Part shown: positions 8,976 through 18,429 of the stretch, piece after piece
Layout: every line of letters begins with the position of its first letter
Position numbering within the stretch: position 1 is the stretch's first letter
NCBI GenBank assembly: GCA_017517765.1
Contig: JAFWYE010000006.1
Location: forward strand, 186,001-250,000
Length of the DNA: 64,000 bases
Source of the DNA: Bacilli bacterium
Lineage (GTDB): Bacteria > Bacillota_I > Bacilli_A > RFN20 > DUOF01
Direction of reading: 5' to 3'
Notes under the pieces: model-generated
What the model was told of the DNA's origin: nothing
What the model saw: only the letters and a program-made list of their open reading frames with translations
Database searches by the model: none
Program-made: the position numbers and the translations under genes

Positions 8976-11588
8976 TTATTTATTAATTAATCTTTTTACT
9001 AGCTTATAAATTTCCATTATAGCAACTATTGAAACCGCTAATCCCATAGACACCAATAATGGAACTATAGTTAATGCTTGTAAATTAAATACATCATTTA
9101 ATCCAGGAGTATATATAACAATAAATTGAAGAGCCATACCAACAATAAATGCTATATTTAACATTTTATTATTGAAAGTCTTTTTAGAGAATATTGTTCC
9201 ATCACTCTTAACATTAAATGCATGGAATAATTGTGCTGAAGATAAAGTCATAAAGGCCATTGTTTGTCCTAAATGAACATCACCTAATAATAAATCACCA
9301 ATCAAATAACTAGCAAGAGTAATTGAACCTATAAAGATACCTTCAATTGCTATATGTAATCCTAGTCTATTAGCAAAGAAACCTTCATCTTTATTTCTTG
9401 GTTTATCCTTCATTACACTTTCATCAGCTTTTTCCATACCTAGTCCAAATGCTGGTAAACTGTCAGTAATCAAGTTAATCCATAATAAGTGAATTGGAAG
9501 TAATGGTAATCCTAAATTAGCAGTACTAATTACAGCAATTAAACTAGCAACAAAGATAGTTACTACTTCACCAATATTACTTGATAGTAAGTACTTAACA
9601 CACTTTTTAACATTGCTATAGATTCCTCTACCTTCTTTAACAGCTTCAACAATAGTATTAAAGTTATCATCCATTAAGATCATGTCACTTGCTTCTTTAC
9701 TTACATCAGTACCTGTAATACCCATAGCACATCCAATATCAGCAAGTTTTAATGCAGGAGCATCATTCACTCCATCTCCAGTCATTGCAACTGTTTTTCC
9801 TTTTTTCTTCCAAGCCTTAACAATTCTAACCTTATCGCTTGGAGCAACACGAGCATATACACAATATTTTTCAATATTAGCATCTAACTCTTCTTCGCTT
9901 AATTCATTTAATTCTAGTGAAGTAATAACTTTATCTTCTTCGCTAGAAATAATACCTAAATCTCTAGCTATAGCAGCAGCAGTAGTCTTGTGGTCACCAG
10001 TAATCATAATTGTTCTAATACCAGCACCTTTAGCAATTCTAATAGAATCTTTTACTTCATCTCTACTTGGATCGATCATTCCAACAAATCCAACTACATC
10101 TAAATCATTTTCATCTTCTAAAGTTATATCTCTAACTTTGTCTAATTTTTTAATACCAATAGCAAGTACTCTCAATGCTTCATTAGCCATAACTTCACTT
10201 GCTTCAATATACTTTTCTTTTTCTTTTTTAGTTAATGTACTTCTTTCAAGAATAATGTCAAAAGCACCTTTTGTAATTAATAGGTTTTGCTTTTTATATT
10301 TAACTAAAACACTCATTAGTTTTCTATCACTATCGAATGGTAATTCTTTTAATTCTTCGATATCAGATATATCTAAACCATATGCATTATTAACATCTAA
10401 TAATGCTAATTCTGTAGGGTCACCAATTCTTTTCTCTCCCTCAATTTTAGCACTACAACATAATGCAAAATAAGCTAGCATTTCTTTTTCTTTGTCATTT
10501 GCATCACTAGGATTCTTTACTTCATCTACATATAATCTAGTAACAGTCATTTTATTTTGAGTTAAAGTACCTGTTTTATCACTACAAATAATTTGAGTAG
10601 ATCCTAAAGTCTCTACAGCAGGTAGTTTTTTAACAATTGCATTTCTTTTAGCCATCTTCTCTACACCCATTGCCAAAACAACAGTAACAACTGTAGCAAG
10701 ACCTTCAGGAATAGCAGCAACAGCAAGAGCAACAGCACTCTTAAATGCTGTAAGAGCAACTGTAGTATTAAATGATTCAAATGGTTTCATATTAGTTCCA
10801 GAAATATATTCTAAAGCAAATACGATAACACAAATAAACATACACATAACACCAATTGTTTTACCAACTTGTGTTAATTTTTCTTGTAATGGAGTAGTAG
10901 TACTCTCAGCATTTGATAACATTGAAGCAATGTGTCCAATTTCTGTATCCATACCAATGCTAGTAACTAAACATTTAGCATTACCATTAGTTATGTAACA
11001 AGAAGAAAATAACATATTATGTCTATCACCAATTGGAACATTTTCTTCATTAATAACTATATTGTTCTTTTCTACTGGTACACTTTCTCCAGTTAAACTA
11101 GCTTCATCAACAGTTAAATTATTGCAATCAATAATTCTACAATCGCTAGGAACAATATCTCCTGCCTCTAGAACAAGTAAATCACCTACTGTAATATCTT
11201 CACTTGCAACTACTGTAATTTTACCATCTCTAATAACCTTACAATTTGGAGAAGACATTTTCTTTAAAGCTTCTAATGATTTCTCTGCTTTATTTTCTTG
11301 GAATACTCCTAAAATTGCATTTATTAATACAACTAAGAATATAATAAGACTCTCCACCCATTCATGTGGATCAATAATAATAGAAATAAGAGCAGCACCA
11401 ATAAGAATAAGAATTAATACGTCCTTAAATTGAAGCAAAAACTTAACAAAAAGACTTACTTTTTTTCCTTCTTTAAGAGAGTTTTTTCCATATTTTTCTT
11501 GATTGCTAGCAACTTGTTCACTAGTTAAACCTTTGTCTATACTAGTTTCTAATAGTTTACTTACTTCTTCAATACTTTTATTAAACAT
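8976..11588 (-). CDS. Calcium-transporting P-type (P2) ATPase
   Basis: It is a full-length 870-residue P2-type ion pump that moves a cation, probably Ca2+, across the membrane using ATP. The actuator motif LTGES, the phosphorylation motif ICSDKTGTLTQNKMT (Asp near residue 337), KGAFDII, TGDH and MTGDGVNDAPALK are all intact. Transport-site residues match bacterial Ca2+ pumps such as LMCA1 and YloB: AAIPEGL in M4 and LLWINLITDSLPA in M6 (Asn and Asp ligands). The N-terminus is a cation-ATPase N domain without a metal-binding CxxC. AAGGTGA precedes the ATG, and the gene is monocistronic. Confidence 0.95.
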   Translation of the reverse strand: MFNKSIEEVSKLLETSIDKGLTSEQVASNQEKYGKNSLKEGKKVSLFVKFLLQFKDVLILILIGAALISIIIDPHEWVESLIIFLVVLINAILGVFQENKAEKSLEALKKMSSPNCKVIRDGKITVVASEDITVGDLLVLEAGDIVPSDCRIIDCNNLTVDEASLTGESVPVEKNNIVINEENVPIGDRHNMLFSSCYITNGNAKCLVTSIGMDTEIGHIASMLSNAESTTTPLQEKLTQVGKTIGVMCMFICVIVFALEYISGTNMKPFESFNTTVALTAFKSAVALAVAAIPEGLATVVTVVLAMGVEKMAKRNAIVKKLPAVETLGSTQIICSDKTGTLTQNKMTVTRLYVDEVKNPSDANDKEKEMLAYFALCCSAKIEGEKRIGDPTELALLDVNNAYGLDISDIEELKELPFDSDRKLMSVLVKYKKQNLLITKGAFDIILERSTLTKKEKEKYIEASEVMANEALRVLAIGIKKLDKVRDITLEDENDLDVVGFVGMIDPSRDEVKDSIRIAKGAGIRTIMITGDHKTTAAAIARDLGIISSEEDKVITSLELNELSEEELDANIEKYCVYARVAPSDKVRIVKAWKKKGKTVAMTGDGVNDAPALKLADIGCAMGITGTDVSKEASDMILMDDNFNTIVEAVKEGRGIYSNVKKCVKYLLSSNIGEVVTIFVASLIAVISTANLGLPLLPIHLLWINLITDSLPAFGLGMEKADESVMKDKPRNKDEGFFANRLGLHIAIEGIFIGSITLASYLIGDLLLGDVHLGQTMAFMTLSSAQLFHAFNVKSDGTIFSKKTFNNKMLNIAFIVGMALQFIVIYTPGLNDVFNLQALTIVPLLVSMGLAVSIVAIMEIYKLVKRLINK

Positions 11589-11650
11589 TCAAATCACCTT
11601 GTTACATTATACAAGATATAAAAAAACAAATTAATAAAATAATAAAAAAT

Positions 11651-11671
11651 CTTATAGAATATTCTATAAGA
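11651..11671 (-). terminator. Terminator after degV
   Basis: A 20-bp perfect palindrome (CTTATAGAAT / ATTCTATAAG) directly follows the degV stop on the minus strand and leads into a T-rich tail (ATTTTTTATTATT). Confidence 0.75.
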
Positions 11672-12496
11672 TCATTTATTTATTATTGAATAGCACACTC
11701 CATTGTCACCTAAACATAGTTTTAAAAATAAATTGCTTTTAATTAATGTTATTGTAATATTCTTACATCTTCTTTTTAAAGAGTGTTTTATTTTTTCTAT
11801 AGCTTCCTTATTTGAAACATAGCCTATTATTACTTCATTAATTTCATTGTTAGATAAACTATCAAAAATATTATCTTCAAATATTTGATATGCTGCATCT
11901 AATTTAGCAGAATTAAATGACACTTTCGCATCACCATCACTTAAATTCAATATTGGATATCTATCTTTAAAATTAATATATTTACACTCAAAATCTTCAC
12001 ATACATTTTGAGCATATAAAAAAGGAAAGTTTTCAATAACATATGTAGATTTAATGTCATACTTAATTTTATTTATGTAATTAGTAATATACTTTAATCC
12101 ATAGCCAGAATCTATTAATTCTAATGCTTTAAGCACTAACAAGGATTCACCACTACCAACATTCAAACTATCAATAATGCTAATTGTAGAACTATCATAG
12201 TTCTTAAATGTTTCTACCAAGTCATAATATTCATTGGATAATTTTGAACTTATAGTAATAAACAAAACATCCATTCCTAATTCAAGATATCTATCAATAT
12301 CTTTTTTAATTTTTGATATTTCAGGTTTATGAATAATTGGCATCAAATTTTCTTTTTGTTCATAATTAATATCATTTAGTTCCATTATTTCATTTTCACT
12401 TAGTTCTATGCTTAATGGAATAACTTGTATATCTTTCCTTTTTAAAATATATAGCGGCAAACTAGCGCCGCTATCTACCATAACTACTATACTCAT
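11672..12496 (-). CDS. DegV-family fatty-acid-binding protein
   Basis: This family (FakB) binds one fatty acid and presents it to the kinase FakA. The 274-residue protein shows the N-terminal VMVDSGASLP strand-turn and ITISSKLSNEYY, equivalent to the TxSSxLSGTY lipid-headgroup loop, followed by ISIIDSLNVGSGE in the second domain. The usual TSxxxP at the start is SGASLP here. It lies 8 bases after parC and probably shares its transcript. No fakA is in the window. AGAGGATAGT precedes the ATG. Confidence 0.85.
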   Translation of the reverse strand: MSIVVMVDSGASLPLYILKRKDIQVIPLSIELSENEIMELNDINYEQKENLMPIIHKPEISKIKKDIDRYLELGMDVLFITISSKLSNEYYDLVETFKNYDSSTISIIDSLNVGSGESLLVLKALELIDSGYGLKYITNYINKIKYDIKSTYVIENFPFLYAQNVCEDFECKYINFKDRYPILNLSDGDAKVSFNSAKLDAAYQIFEDNIFDSLSNNEINEVIIGYVSNKEAIEKIKHSLKRRCKNITITLIKSNLFLKLCLGDNGVCYSIINK

Positions 12497-12504
12497 ACTA
12501 TCCT

Positions 12505-15069
12505 CTAGAAGTCATCACCTAATAAATCTAAGATAGAAATTTTTTCATAGTTTTCAGTTTCAACTTCTTCTTTCTCTTTTACTTCATGTTTAGTATCTAA
12601 CTTTTCTTGCACAAAATTTGTCGTATTTTGATATGTTTTAATATTTTCATCAATTATATCAATTTCCAAATTAGATGAAGCAACTATTCTTTCTTTTCCT
12701 TTTAACTCAAGATTATTCTTCATGTTCTTATCAAAAGGTTGACCTCTTTCGCTTACATCTATTTCTCTAACTTCTGAATTATTTAATAATATATAAGCAT
12801 TTTTAGCTTCATTTACAAATAAGCTAGATACTGCTAGATGTGGATCTGATTTAAAGCACTTAAATACAGGTGTAGCCTTATTAGTTCTTAAAGTTAAATT
12901 AATATTTCTAGGATTAATAACTTTGCTTCCACCTTTATCAGTAACAAGATACATTAACTTAGTAGATTCGTTAGTTAATACTTCCATACCCACTAATTCT
13001 CCAGTTTTATCAACACCACTTACTGCTTTAACTCCACCAGATTTAATGCCCACTAAACTAATGCCTGATTCGCTATAACGTAGAGCATTCCCTTTATCAG
13101 TAATAACTACTACTTCACTATCACCATCACTATAACTAGCGCCAATTACGATATCATCACTCATAAGTCTCATACACTTAATTGGTTTAGTATATCTTTC
13201 TACTTTAAACTCTTCTAAACTAGTTCTCTTTATTACACCCAGTTTAGTTGCAATAATAATATTTACATTTTTATTAAATTCCTTAACACAAATAACCTTA
13301 ACAATAGATTCGTCTCCATTCATGGTAACAATACTATTTAAATGTACACCTTCATCTTTCCATTTATTCTCAGTCAACTCATATACAGGAATATATAAAT
13401 AATTACCCTTGCTAGTAAAAGCAAGCAAAGTATCTGTAGTCATACACTTACAAATACCAACAAGAATGTCTCCACTTTTAATCGCAGGTAAAGCACCATC
13501 GCTAGCACCATAACTCTTAAGTGAAGATCTCTTAGCATATCCTTTTTTAGATACACTAACCATTACTTCTTCTTTACTAACCATAGCAAGTTTATCAATT
13601 ACTAACTCTTCTACTTCATCTACTATCTCACTAACTCTATCATGAGCATATTTCTTTTTAACCTCAGTTAGCTCTTTAATAACAAGTTTTTTCATCTTGT
13701 TGTCATCTTCAAGTAAAGAATTCAATTCAACGCATAATTGTTCTAAATTAGATTTTTCATCTAATACCATATTAATATCAGTAGATGATAATCTATATAA
13801 TTGCATTGTAACAATACTTTCTGCTTGTTTTTCGCTTATATTAAATCTATTAATTAAGTTTTCTTTACAACCAGACTTATCCTTACTTCCTCTAATAATC
13901 TTTATAACTTCATCAATATGATTAAGTGCTATTACTAACCCCTCTAAAATATGAAGTCTAGCTTTAGCTTTATTTAACTCAAATACAGTTCTTTTTGTAT
14001 CAACATCAATTTGGTGTGCATTGTATGCATCTAAAATACCAAGTAATGGCATTTGTATTGGTCTTTTATTAGATATTACAACCATATTAAAGTTGTAATT
14101 AATTTGAAGTTCTGTTTGTTTAAATAAATAATTTAAAATGATATTAGGATTAGTATCTTTCTTTAAATCAATTGCGATTCTAAGTCCCTCTTTATCACTT
14201 TCATCTCTAACTTCAATAATTCCATCAACTTTCTTATCAAAAGCAAGTTGATCTATACTTTTTACTAAATCACTTTTAACAACTTCAAAAGGAATTTCAG
14301 TAACTATAATTTGATTCATGTTTTTAAGTTCAACTATTTCAGTTTTACTCTTTACTACACATTTACCCTTGCCAGTTTCATAGGCTTGTCTAATGCCTTC
14401 TTTTCCTTGGATAATAGCACCAGTAGGAAAATCTGGTCCTTTTATAAATTCTAAAATATCATCTAAACTACATTTAGGATTCTTCAATCTATAAATAGCA
14501 GCATCAATTACTTCTCCCAAATTGTGAGGAGGAATCTCTGTAGCATAACCTGCAGCAATACCCTTACTACCATTAACCAACAAGTTAGGGAATCTAGCAG
14601 GAAGTACAGTAGGTTCCATTAAAGTATCATCAAAGTTAGGAGCAGTAGACACCGTTTCTTTATCTAAATCCTTTAATAATTCACTTGATATTTCACTCAA
14701 TCTAGCTTCAGTATAACGCATTGCAGCAGCTGGGTCATTATCCATACTACCATTATTACCATGCATATCAATAAGTGGCTCATTTTGTTTCCACCATTGA
14801 GACATTCTAACCATTGCATCATATACACTAGTATCTCCATGTGGATGGTAATTACCAATAACATTACCAACAGTTTTAGCACTCTTCCTGTGTGGCTTAT
14901 CAAAGGTATTTCTTTCACTATTCATAGCTACAAGTATTCTTCTTTGAACAGGCTTTAATCCATCCCTTACATCAGGAAGTGCTCTTTCTTGAATAATATA
15001 TTTAGAATATCTTCCAAACCTATCTCCAAAAATATCCTCTAAAGGTGAAACTTCAATTCTCTCATCCAT
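12505..15069 (-). CDS. parC: DNA topoisomerase IV subunit A
   Basis: It is the DNA-cleaving subunit of a type IIA topoisomerase. The N-terminus has ALPDVRDGLKPVQRRIL, the active-site region MDNDPAAAMRYTEARLS (catalytic Tyr near residue 120) and the quinolone-region helix HPHGDTSVYDAM. The C-terminal half carries beta-pinwheel repeats such as VGICKCMTTDTLLAFTSKG. A degenerate acidic tail follows. At 854 residues it fits either ParC or GyrA. It is called ParC because it is paired with parE (stop and start overlap as TAATG) and lacks a clear GyrA-box (QRRGGKG). Confidence 0.9.
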   Translation of the reverse strand: MDERIEVSPLEDIFGDRFGRYSKYIIQERALPDVRDGLKPVQRRILVAMNSERNTFDKPHRKSAKTVGNVIGNYHPHGDTSVYDAMVRMSQWWKQNEPLIDMHGNNGSMDNDPAAAMRYTEARLSEISSELLKDLDKETVSTAPNFDDTLMEPTVLPARFPNLLVNGSKGIAAGYATEIPPHNLGEVIDAAIYRLKNPKCSLDDILEFIKGPDFPTGAIIQGKEGIRQAYETGKGKCVVKSKTEIVELKNMNQIIVTEIPFEVVKSDLVKSIDQLAFDKKVDGIIEVRDESDKEGLRIAIDLKKDTNPNIILNYLFKQTELQINYNFNMVVISNKRPIQMPLLGILDAYNAHQIDVDTKRTVFELNKAKARLHILEGLVIALNHIDEVIKIIRGSKDKSGCKENLINRFNISEKQAESIVTMQLYRLSSTDINMVLDEKSNLEQLCVELNSLLEDDNKMKKLVIKELTEVKKKYAHDRVSEIVDEVEELVIDKLAMVSKEEVMVSVSKKGYAKRSSLKSYGASDGALPAIKSGDILVGICKCMTTDTLLAFTSKGNYLYIPVYELTENKWKDEGVHLNSIVTMNGDESIVKVICVKEFNKNVNIIIATKLGVIKRTSLEEFKVERYTKPIKCMRLMSDDIVIGASYSDGDSEVVVITDKGNALRYSESGISLVGIKSGGVKAVSGVDKTGELVGMEVLTNESTKLMYLVTDKGGSKVINPRNINLTLRTNKATPVFKCFKSDPHLAVSSLFVNEAKNAYILLNNSEVREIDVSERGQPFDKNMKNNLELKGKERIVASSNLEIDIIDENIKTYQNTTNFVQEKLDTKHEVKEKEEVETENYEKISILDLLGDDF

Positions 15070-17012
15070 TAGTTTTCACCTCCAACTTTAAAGTCATCTT
15101 CAAGAGTAAACTTAACATTATTTTCAATCCATTGTCTTCTAATGTCAGCCTTATCCCCCATCAACACACTTATTCTTCTCTCTGCTGCCATTGCATCATC
15201 AATTGTAACTTCAATCAAAGTTCTAGTCTTAGGATCCATTGTAGTTTCCCAAAGTTGAGTATAGTTCATTTCTCCTAGACCTTTATACCTTTGAATTTCA
15301 CATTTACCATTTTCGCCAGCAATTTCTTTTTTTGCAGTCTCTAAATCTTCATCATTCCATACATATTTAAACTTCTCACTTTTACCAGTAGACTTACTCA
15401 CCTTGTATAAAGGCGGACAAGCTATAAACACTCTATGGTTTTCAATTAACGGTCTCATAAATCTATAAATAAATGTTAAGATTAAAACTTGAATATGAGC
15501 TCCATCAGTATCCGCATCGGTCATGATAATTAGTTTTCCATAATTAGCATCCTTAATATTGAAGTCTTGACCAACACCTGCTCCCATTGTATAAATGATT
15601 GTAGATATTTCTTCATTTTTCATTAAATCAGCAAGCTTAGTCTTTTCACTATTAATAACTTTACCTCTTAAAGGAAGTATAGCTTGGAACTTTCTGTCTC
15701 TTCCTTGCTTAGCACTACCTCCAGCAGAGTCTCCCTCAACTAAGAATAATTCATTCTTTAATTTATCTTTACCTTGAGCAGGAGTTAATTTGCCACTAAT
15801 AATTCTTTCAACCTTAGCTTTTTTTATACCTCTAGCTTCATCTCTTGCTTTTCTTGCGGCTTCTCTTGCTTGATATGCCTTCATTGCTTTTTTAATTAAG
15901 TTTTGTGCAGTCTCTTTATTTTCATCCAAGAAAATAGTTAACTTCTCATAAACCATGTTTTCAACAGCAGTTTTAGCTTCACTTGTACCTAATTTAGACT
16001 TAGTTTGTCCTTCAAACTGCAATAATTTTTCAGGAACTTTAACTGAAATAACAGCAGTTAATCCTTCCCTTATATCATTACCATCAAGATTTTTATCTTT
16101 TTCTTTTAATAGTCCTGTATTTCTAGCATAGTCATTTACAGCCTTAGTAAATCCACTTCTAAAACCAGTTTCATGAGTACCACCATCTTGAGTTCTAACA
16201 TTATTAACAAAAGACAATATTGTTTCATCATATGCATCGCAGTATTGGAATGCAACATCAATTCCCATACCTTCACTAGTAATTTGCTCAAAATTAATTG
16301 GTTGAGTTATAGGATCTTTAGTTTCATTTAAAAACTCGACAAAAGCAAGCATACCATTTTCATAATGATATACTTCTTGCTTATCATTTCTTAAATCAAT
16401 CAAACATAATTCTAGTCCTTTTAATAAGAATGCATTTTGTCTTAATCTTTCACTTATTGTATTAAAATTAAACTCTGTAGTAGAAAATATCTTATCATCT
16501 GGTAAAAAGTGAACCATAGTACCATGTCTATAAGTATTTCCAATTACCTCAAGTGGAGTTACCAATTTACCACCATTTTCAAATCTTATATGATGTGTCT
16601 TTCCGTCTCTATATATAGTTACATCCATATATTTACTCAAAGCATTAACAACTGAAGCACCAACACCATGAAGACCACTACTAGTTTTATATCCACCCTC
16701 TTGACCAAATTTTCCACCAGCATGAAGAACTGTATATACAACTTCTGGAGTAGATTTACCAGTAGAGTGCGTTCCTGTTGGAACTCCTCTTCCTTCATCT
16801 AAAACAGAAACTGAATTATCTTTATATATAGTTACAGTAATCTTATTTCCATAACCAGCCATTGACTCATCAATTGCATTATCTACAATTTCCCATATAA
16901 GATGATGTAATCCTCTATGATCTGTAGAACCAATATACATACCTGGTCTTTTTCTAACTGCTTCTAGGCCTTCTAATATTTGTATACTACTTTCATCATA
17001 TTTATTTGCCAT
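15069..17012 (-). CDS. parE: DNA topoisomerase IV subunit B
   Basis: It is the ATPase subunit of topoisomerase IV, which decatenates daughter chromosomes. The GHKL ATP site reads LEGLEAVRKRPGMYIGST, EIVDNAIDE, DEGRGVPTG and GLHGVGASVVNALS. The TOPRIM region has LFLVEGDSAGGSAKQGRDR and IIMTDADTDGAHI, ending with the LGEMNYTQLWETTMDP segment. RGLHHLIWEIVDNAIDE is more like ParE than GyrB. A TTG at 17021 opens the frame, but it abuts AAGGAG; the ATG at 17012, nine bases downstream of that site, is the start (647 residues). Confidence 0.93.
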   Translation of the reverse strand: MANKYDESSIQILEGLEAVRKRPGMYIGSTDHRGLHHLIWEIVDNAIDESMAGYGNKITVTIYKDNSVSVLDEGRGVPTGTHSTGKSTPEVVYTVLHAGGKFGQEGGYKTSSGLHGVGASVVNALSKYMDVTIYRDGKTHHIRFENGGKLVTPLEVIGNTYRHGTMVHFLPDDKIFSTTEFNFNTISERLRQNAFLLKGLELCLIDLRNDKQEVYHYENGMLAFVEFLNETKDPITQPINFEQITSEGMGIDVAFQYCDAYDETILSFVNNVRTQDGGTHETGFRSGFTKAVNDYARNTGLLKEKDKNLDGNDIREGLTAVISVKVPEKLLQFEGQTKSKLGTSEAKTAVENMVYEKLTIFLDENKETAQNLIKKAMKAYQAREAARKARDEARGIKKAKVERIISGKLTPAQGKDKLKNELFLVEGDSAGGSAKQGRDRKFQAILPLRGKVINSEKTKLADLMKNEEISTIIYTMGAGVGQDFNIKDANYGKLIIMTDADTDGAHIQVLILTFIYRFMRPLIENHRVFIACPPLYKVSKSTGKSEKFKYVWNDEDLETAKKEIAGENGKCEIQRYKGLGEMNYTQLWETTMDPKTRTLIEVTIDDAMAAERRISVLMGDKADIRRQWIENNVKFTLEDDFKVGGEN

Positions 17013-17044
17013 GAACCACAACTCCTTCCATGATTAACATATTT

Positions 17045-17050
17045 ATTATA
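17045..17050 (-). promoter_or_regulatory. Probable -10 box for parE-parC-degV
   Basis: A consensus TATAAT on the minus strand lies 33 bases upstream of the parE start. The matching -35 region (around 17068-17073) is only a T-rich approximation. Confidence 0.4.
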
Positions 17051-17072
17051 CTAAAATAACTTTTAAAATAAA

Positions 17073-17089
17073 ATATCTTAAGATATAAT
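17073..17089 (+). promoter_or_regulatory. plsY -10 box overlapped by a 14-bp palindrome
   Basis: TATAAT at 17084-17089 is followed about 7 bases later by the plsY ribosome-binding site GAGGTGA (17097-17103). The perfect palindrome ATATCTTAAGATAT (17073-17086) overlaps the box, so a repressor bound there would block it. The -35 region is weak. Confidence 0.45.
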
Positions 17090-17107
17090 AAATTTTGAGG
17101 TGAATTT

Positions 17108-17761
17108 ATGGGAGTAACAATATTTGTGCTTGTACTACTTTTATTATTCAGTTATTTAATGGGTTCTATTCCATTTTCTCTAGTTGTTGGTAAACTTTTC
17201 TTTAAAAAGGATATTCGTAATTTTGGGAGTGGGAACCTTGGTGGTACAAACACTGGAAGAGTTTTAGGAAAAGGTGCTGGATTTGCCGTAATGGTACTAG
17301 ATCAATTAAAAGCTGTAATAGCAATTCTAATTGGTACACTAATAATGAAACACATGGATCCAAATTTTGTAAATCTTACAATTTATTTATCTTCTATATG
17401 CATAGTGTTAGGACATTGTTATCCAATATTTGCTAAGTTTAAAGGTGGTAAAGCTGTTGCTTGTACATTTGGTATACTATTCATAACTAATATCTATGTG
17501 TACCTAATAACATTAGCAATCTATGCAATTTTACTAAAAATAACAAAGTATGTGTCATTTGGTTCAATCACTGTATTCTTCATTTCAGGATGTATAACAT
17601 TCTTTGAGATATTTAGAACTTCTCCATTCTTACAAATTAAATTCGATATATTTTATCCTATATTAATTTTATTCCTTGCAGTATTTATTGTAATAAAACA
17701 TAGAAGTAATATTACCAGATTACAAAAAGGAACTGAAAACAAAATCAAATGGATGGGTTAA
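17108..17761 (+). CDS. plsY: Acyl-phosphate:glycerol-3-phosphate acyltransferase
   Basis: PlsY is the membrane enzyme that transfers an acyl group from acyl-phosphate to glycerol-3-phosphate, the first acylation in phospholipid synthesis. The 217-residue protein has several membrane helices and all three family motifs: GSIPFSLVVGK, NFGSGNLGGTNTGR and GHCYPIFAKFKGGKAVA. The length is normal (about 200). It stands alone between divergent parE and a convergent gene. Fatty-acid handling by the DegV protein encoded just across parEC would feed the same pathway, but this is only proximity. Confidence 0.95.
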   Translation: MGVTIFVLVLLLLFSYLMGSIPFSLVVGKLFFKKDIRNFGSGNLGGTNTGRVLGKGAGFAVMVLDQLKAVIAILIGTLIMKHMDPNFVNLTIYLSSICIVLGHCYPIFAKFKGGKAVACTFGILFITNIYVYLITLAIYAILLKITKYVSFGSITVFFISGCITFFEIFRTSPFLQIKFDIFYPILILFLAVFIVIKHRSNITRLQKGTENKIKWMG

Positions 17762-17762
17762 A

Positions 17763-17792
17763 AAAAAGTATCACTTGATGTGATACTTTTTT
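17763..17792. terminator. Bidirectional terminator after plsY
   Basis: A 10-bp stem AAAGTATCAC / GTGATACTTT with loop TTGAT is flanked by A and T runs on both sides. It serves plsY and the convergent gene ending at 17805. Confidence 0.88.
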
Positions 17793-17804
17793 ATTTATCG
17801 TATA

Positions 17805-18410
17805 TTATTTTCCACGCTTAGCTTTATTGCTATTTCTCATAATAGCCATAGCTCTTTTTGTTTCATATTCATCTTTAGTAATCATACCTTCTTTTAATAG
17901 TTCTTTTAATTCATCAAGTTCTTTTTGAAGATCCTTACTATTACCAATCTTAATCTTTCCTTGAACACCATCAATCGCTTTAAATGAAGATAAATAGCAT
18001 TGAGTTCCTACCTTAGCTAAATTTCCTTTAATTAGCATTTGAGTGTCAATTTCACAATATGGAACGTACCCTTTTTTAAATAATCTTTTAATGTAGTTTC
18101 TTGGAGCAATAAATACAAGCAATACATGAACTACTGCAAGAACTCCAACTAACCACCAATATAAATCTTTAACTTTTAACATCCAGTCTATATACATGCC
18201 TGGGACATTAGCACCTGCAAGTAATGGATGAACAAGATCAAATAGTCCATACCACAAAACCAAAACATATAAAAGCAATAATAATATTCCTCTTACAATC
18301 ATACCTTTAGCTAAGTAATAAAATGGGCCAAATAATAAGTATCCGAAACTTATTTTAATATTGACTTCCTTAGCATTTCCTTCTGTGTTTGCAACTGTTA
18401 CCTTTTTCAT
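17805..18410 (-). CDS. Membrane protein with C-terminal SHOCT domain
   Basis: The 201-residue protein starts with a short polar segment, then FGYLLFGPFYYLAKG, a pattern seen in DUF2628-type membrane proteins, and three hydrophobic helices up to about residue 105. A soluble tail ends in a SHOCT motif: LQKELDELKELLKEGMITKDEYETKR. SHOCT domains are short oligomerisation modules. AAAGGAG lies 9 bases upstream of the ATG. It follows the large lipoprotein gene by 19 bases and is very likely cotranscribed with it, so a role together at the cell surface is possible. The function is unknown. Confidence 0.75.
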   Translation of the reverse strand: MKKVTVANTEGNAKEVNIKISFGYLLFGPFYYLAKGMIVRGILLLLLYVLVLWYGLFDLVHPLLAGANVPGMYIDWMLKVKDLYWWLVGVLAVVHVLLVFIAPRNYIKRLFKKGYVPYCEIDTQMLIKGNLAKVGTQCYLSSFKAIDGVQGKIKIGNSKDLQKELDELKELLKEGMITKDEYETKRAMAIMRNSNKAKRGK

Positions 18411-18429
18411 AGCTCATTACTCCTTTCAT

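Noticed and set aside
9682-10473. A 263-codon open frame on the plus strand
   Set aside because: It lies entirely antisense inside the P-type ATPase gene, has no ribosome-binding site, and its Ser/Leu/Ile-rich composition is that expected from the reverse strand.
11062-11433. A 123-codon plus-strand frame inside the ATPase gene
   Set aside because: It is a reverse-strand shadow without start signals or recognisable motifs.
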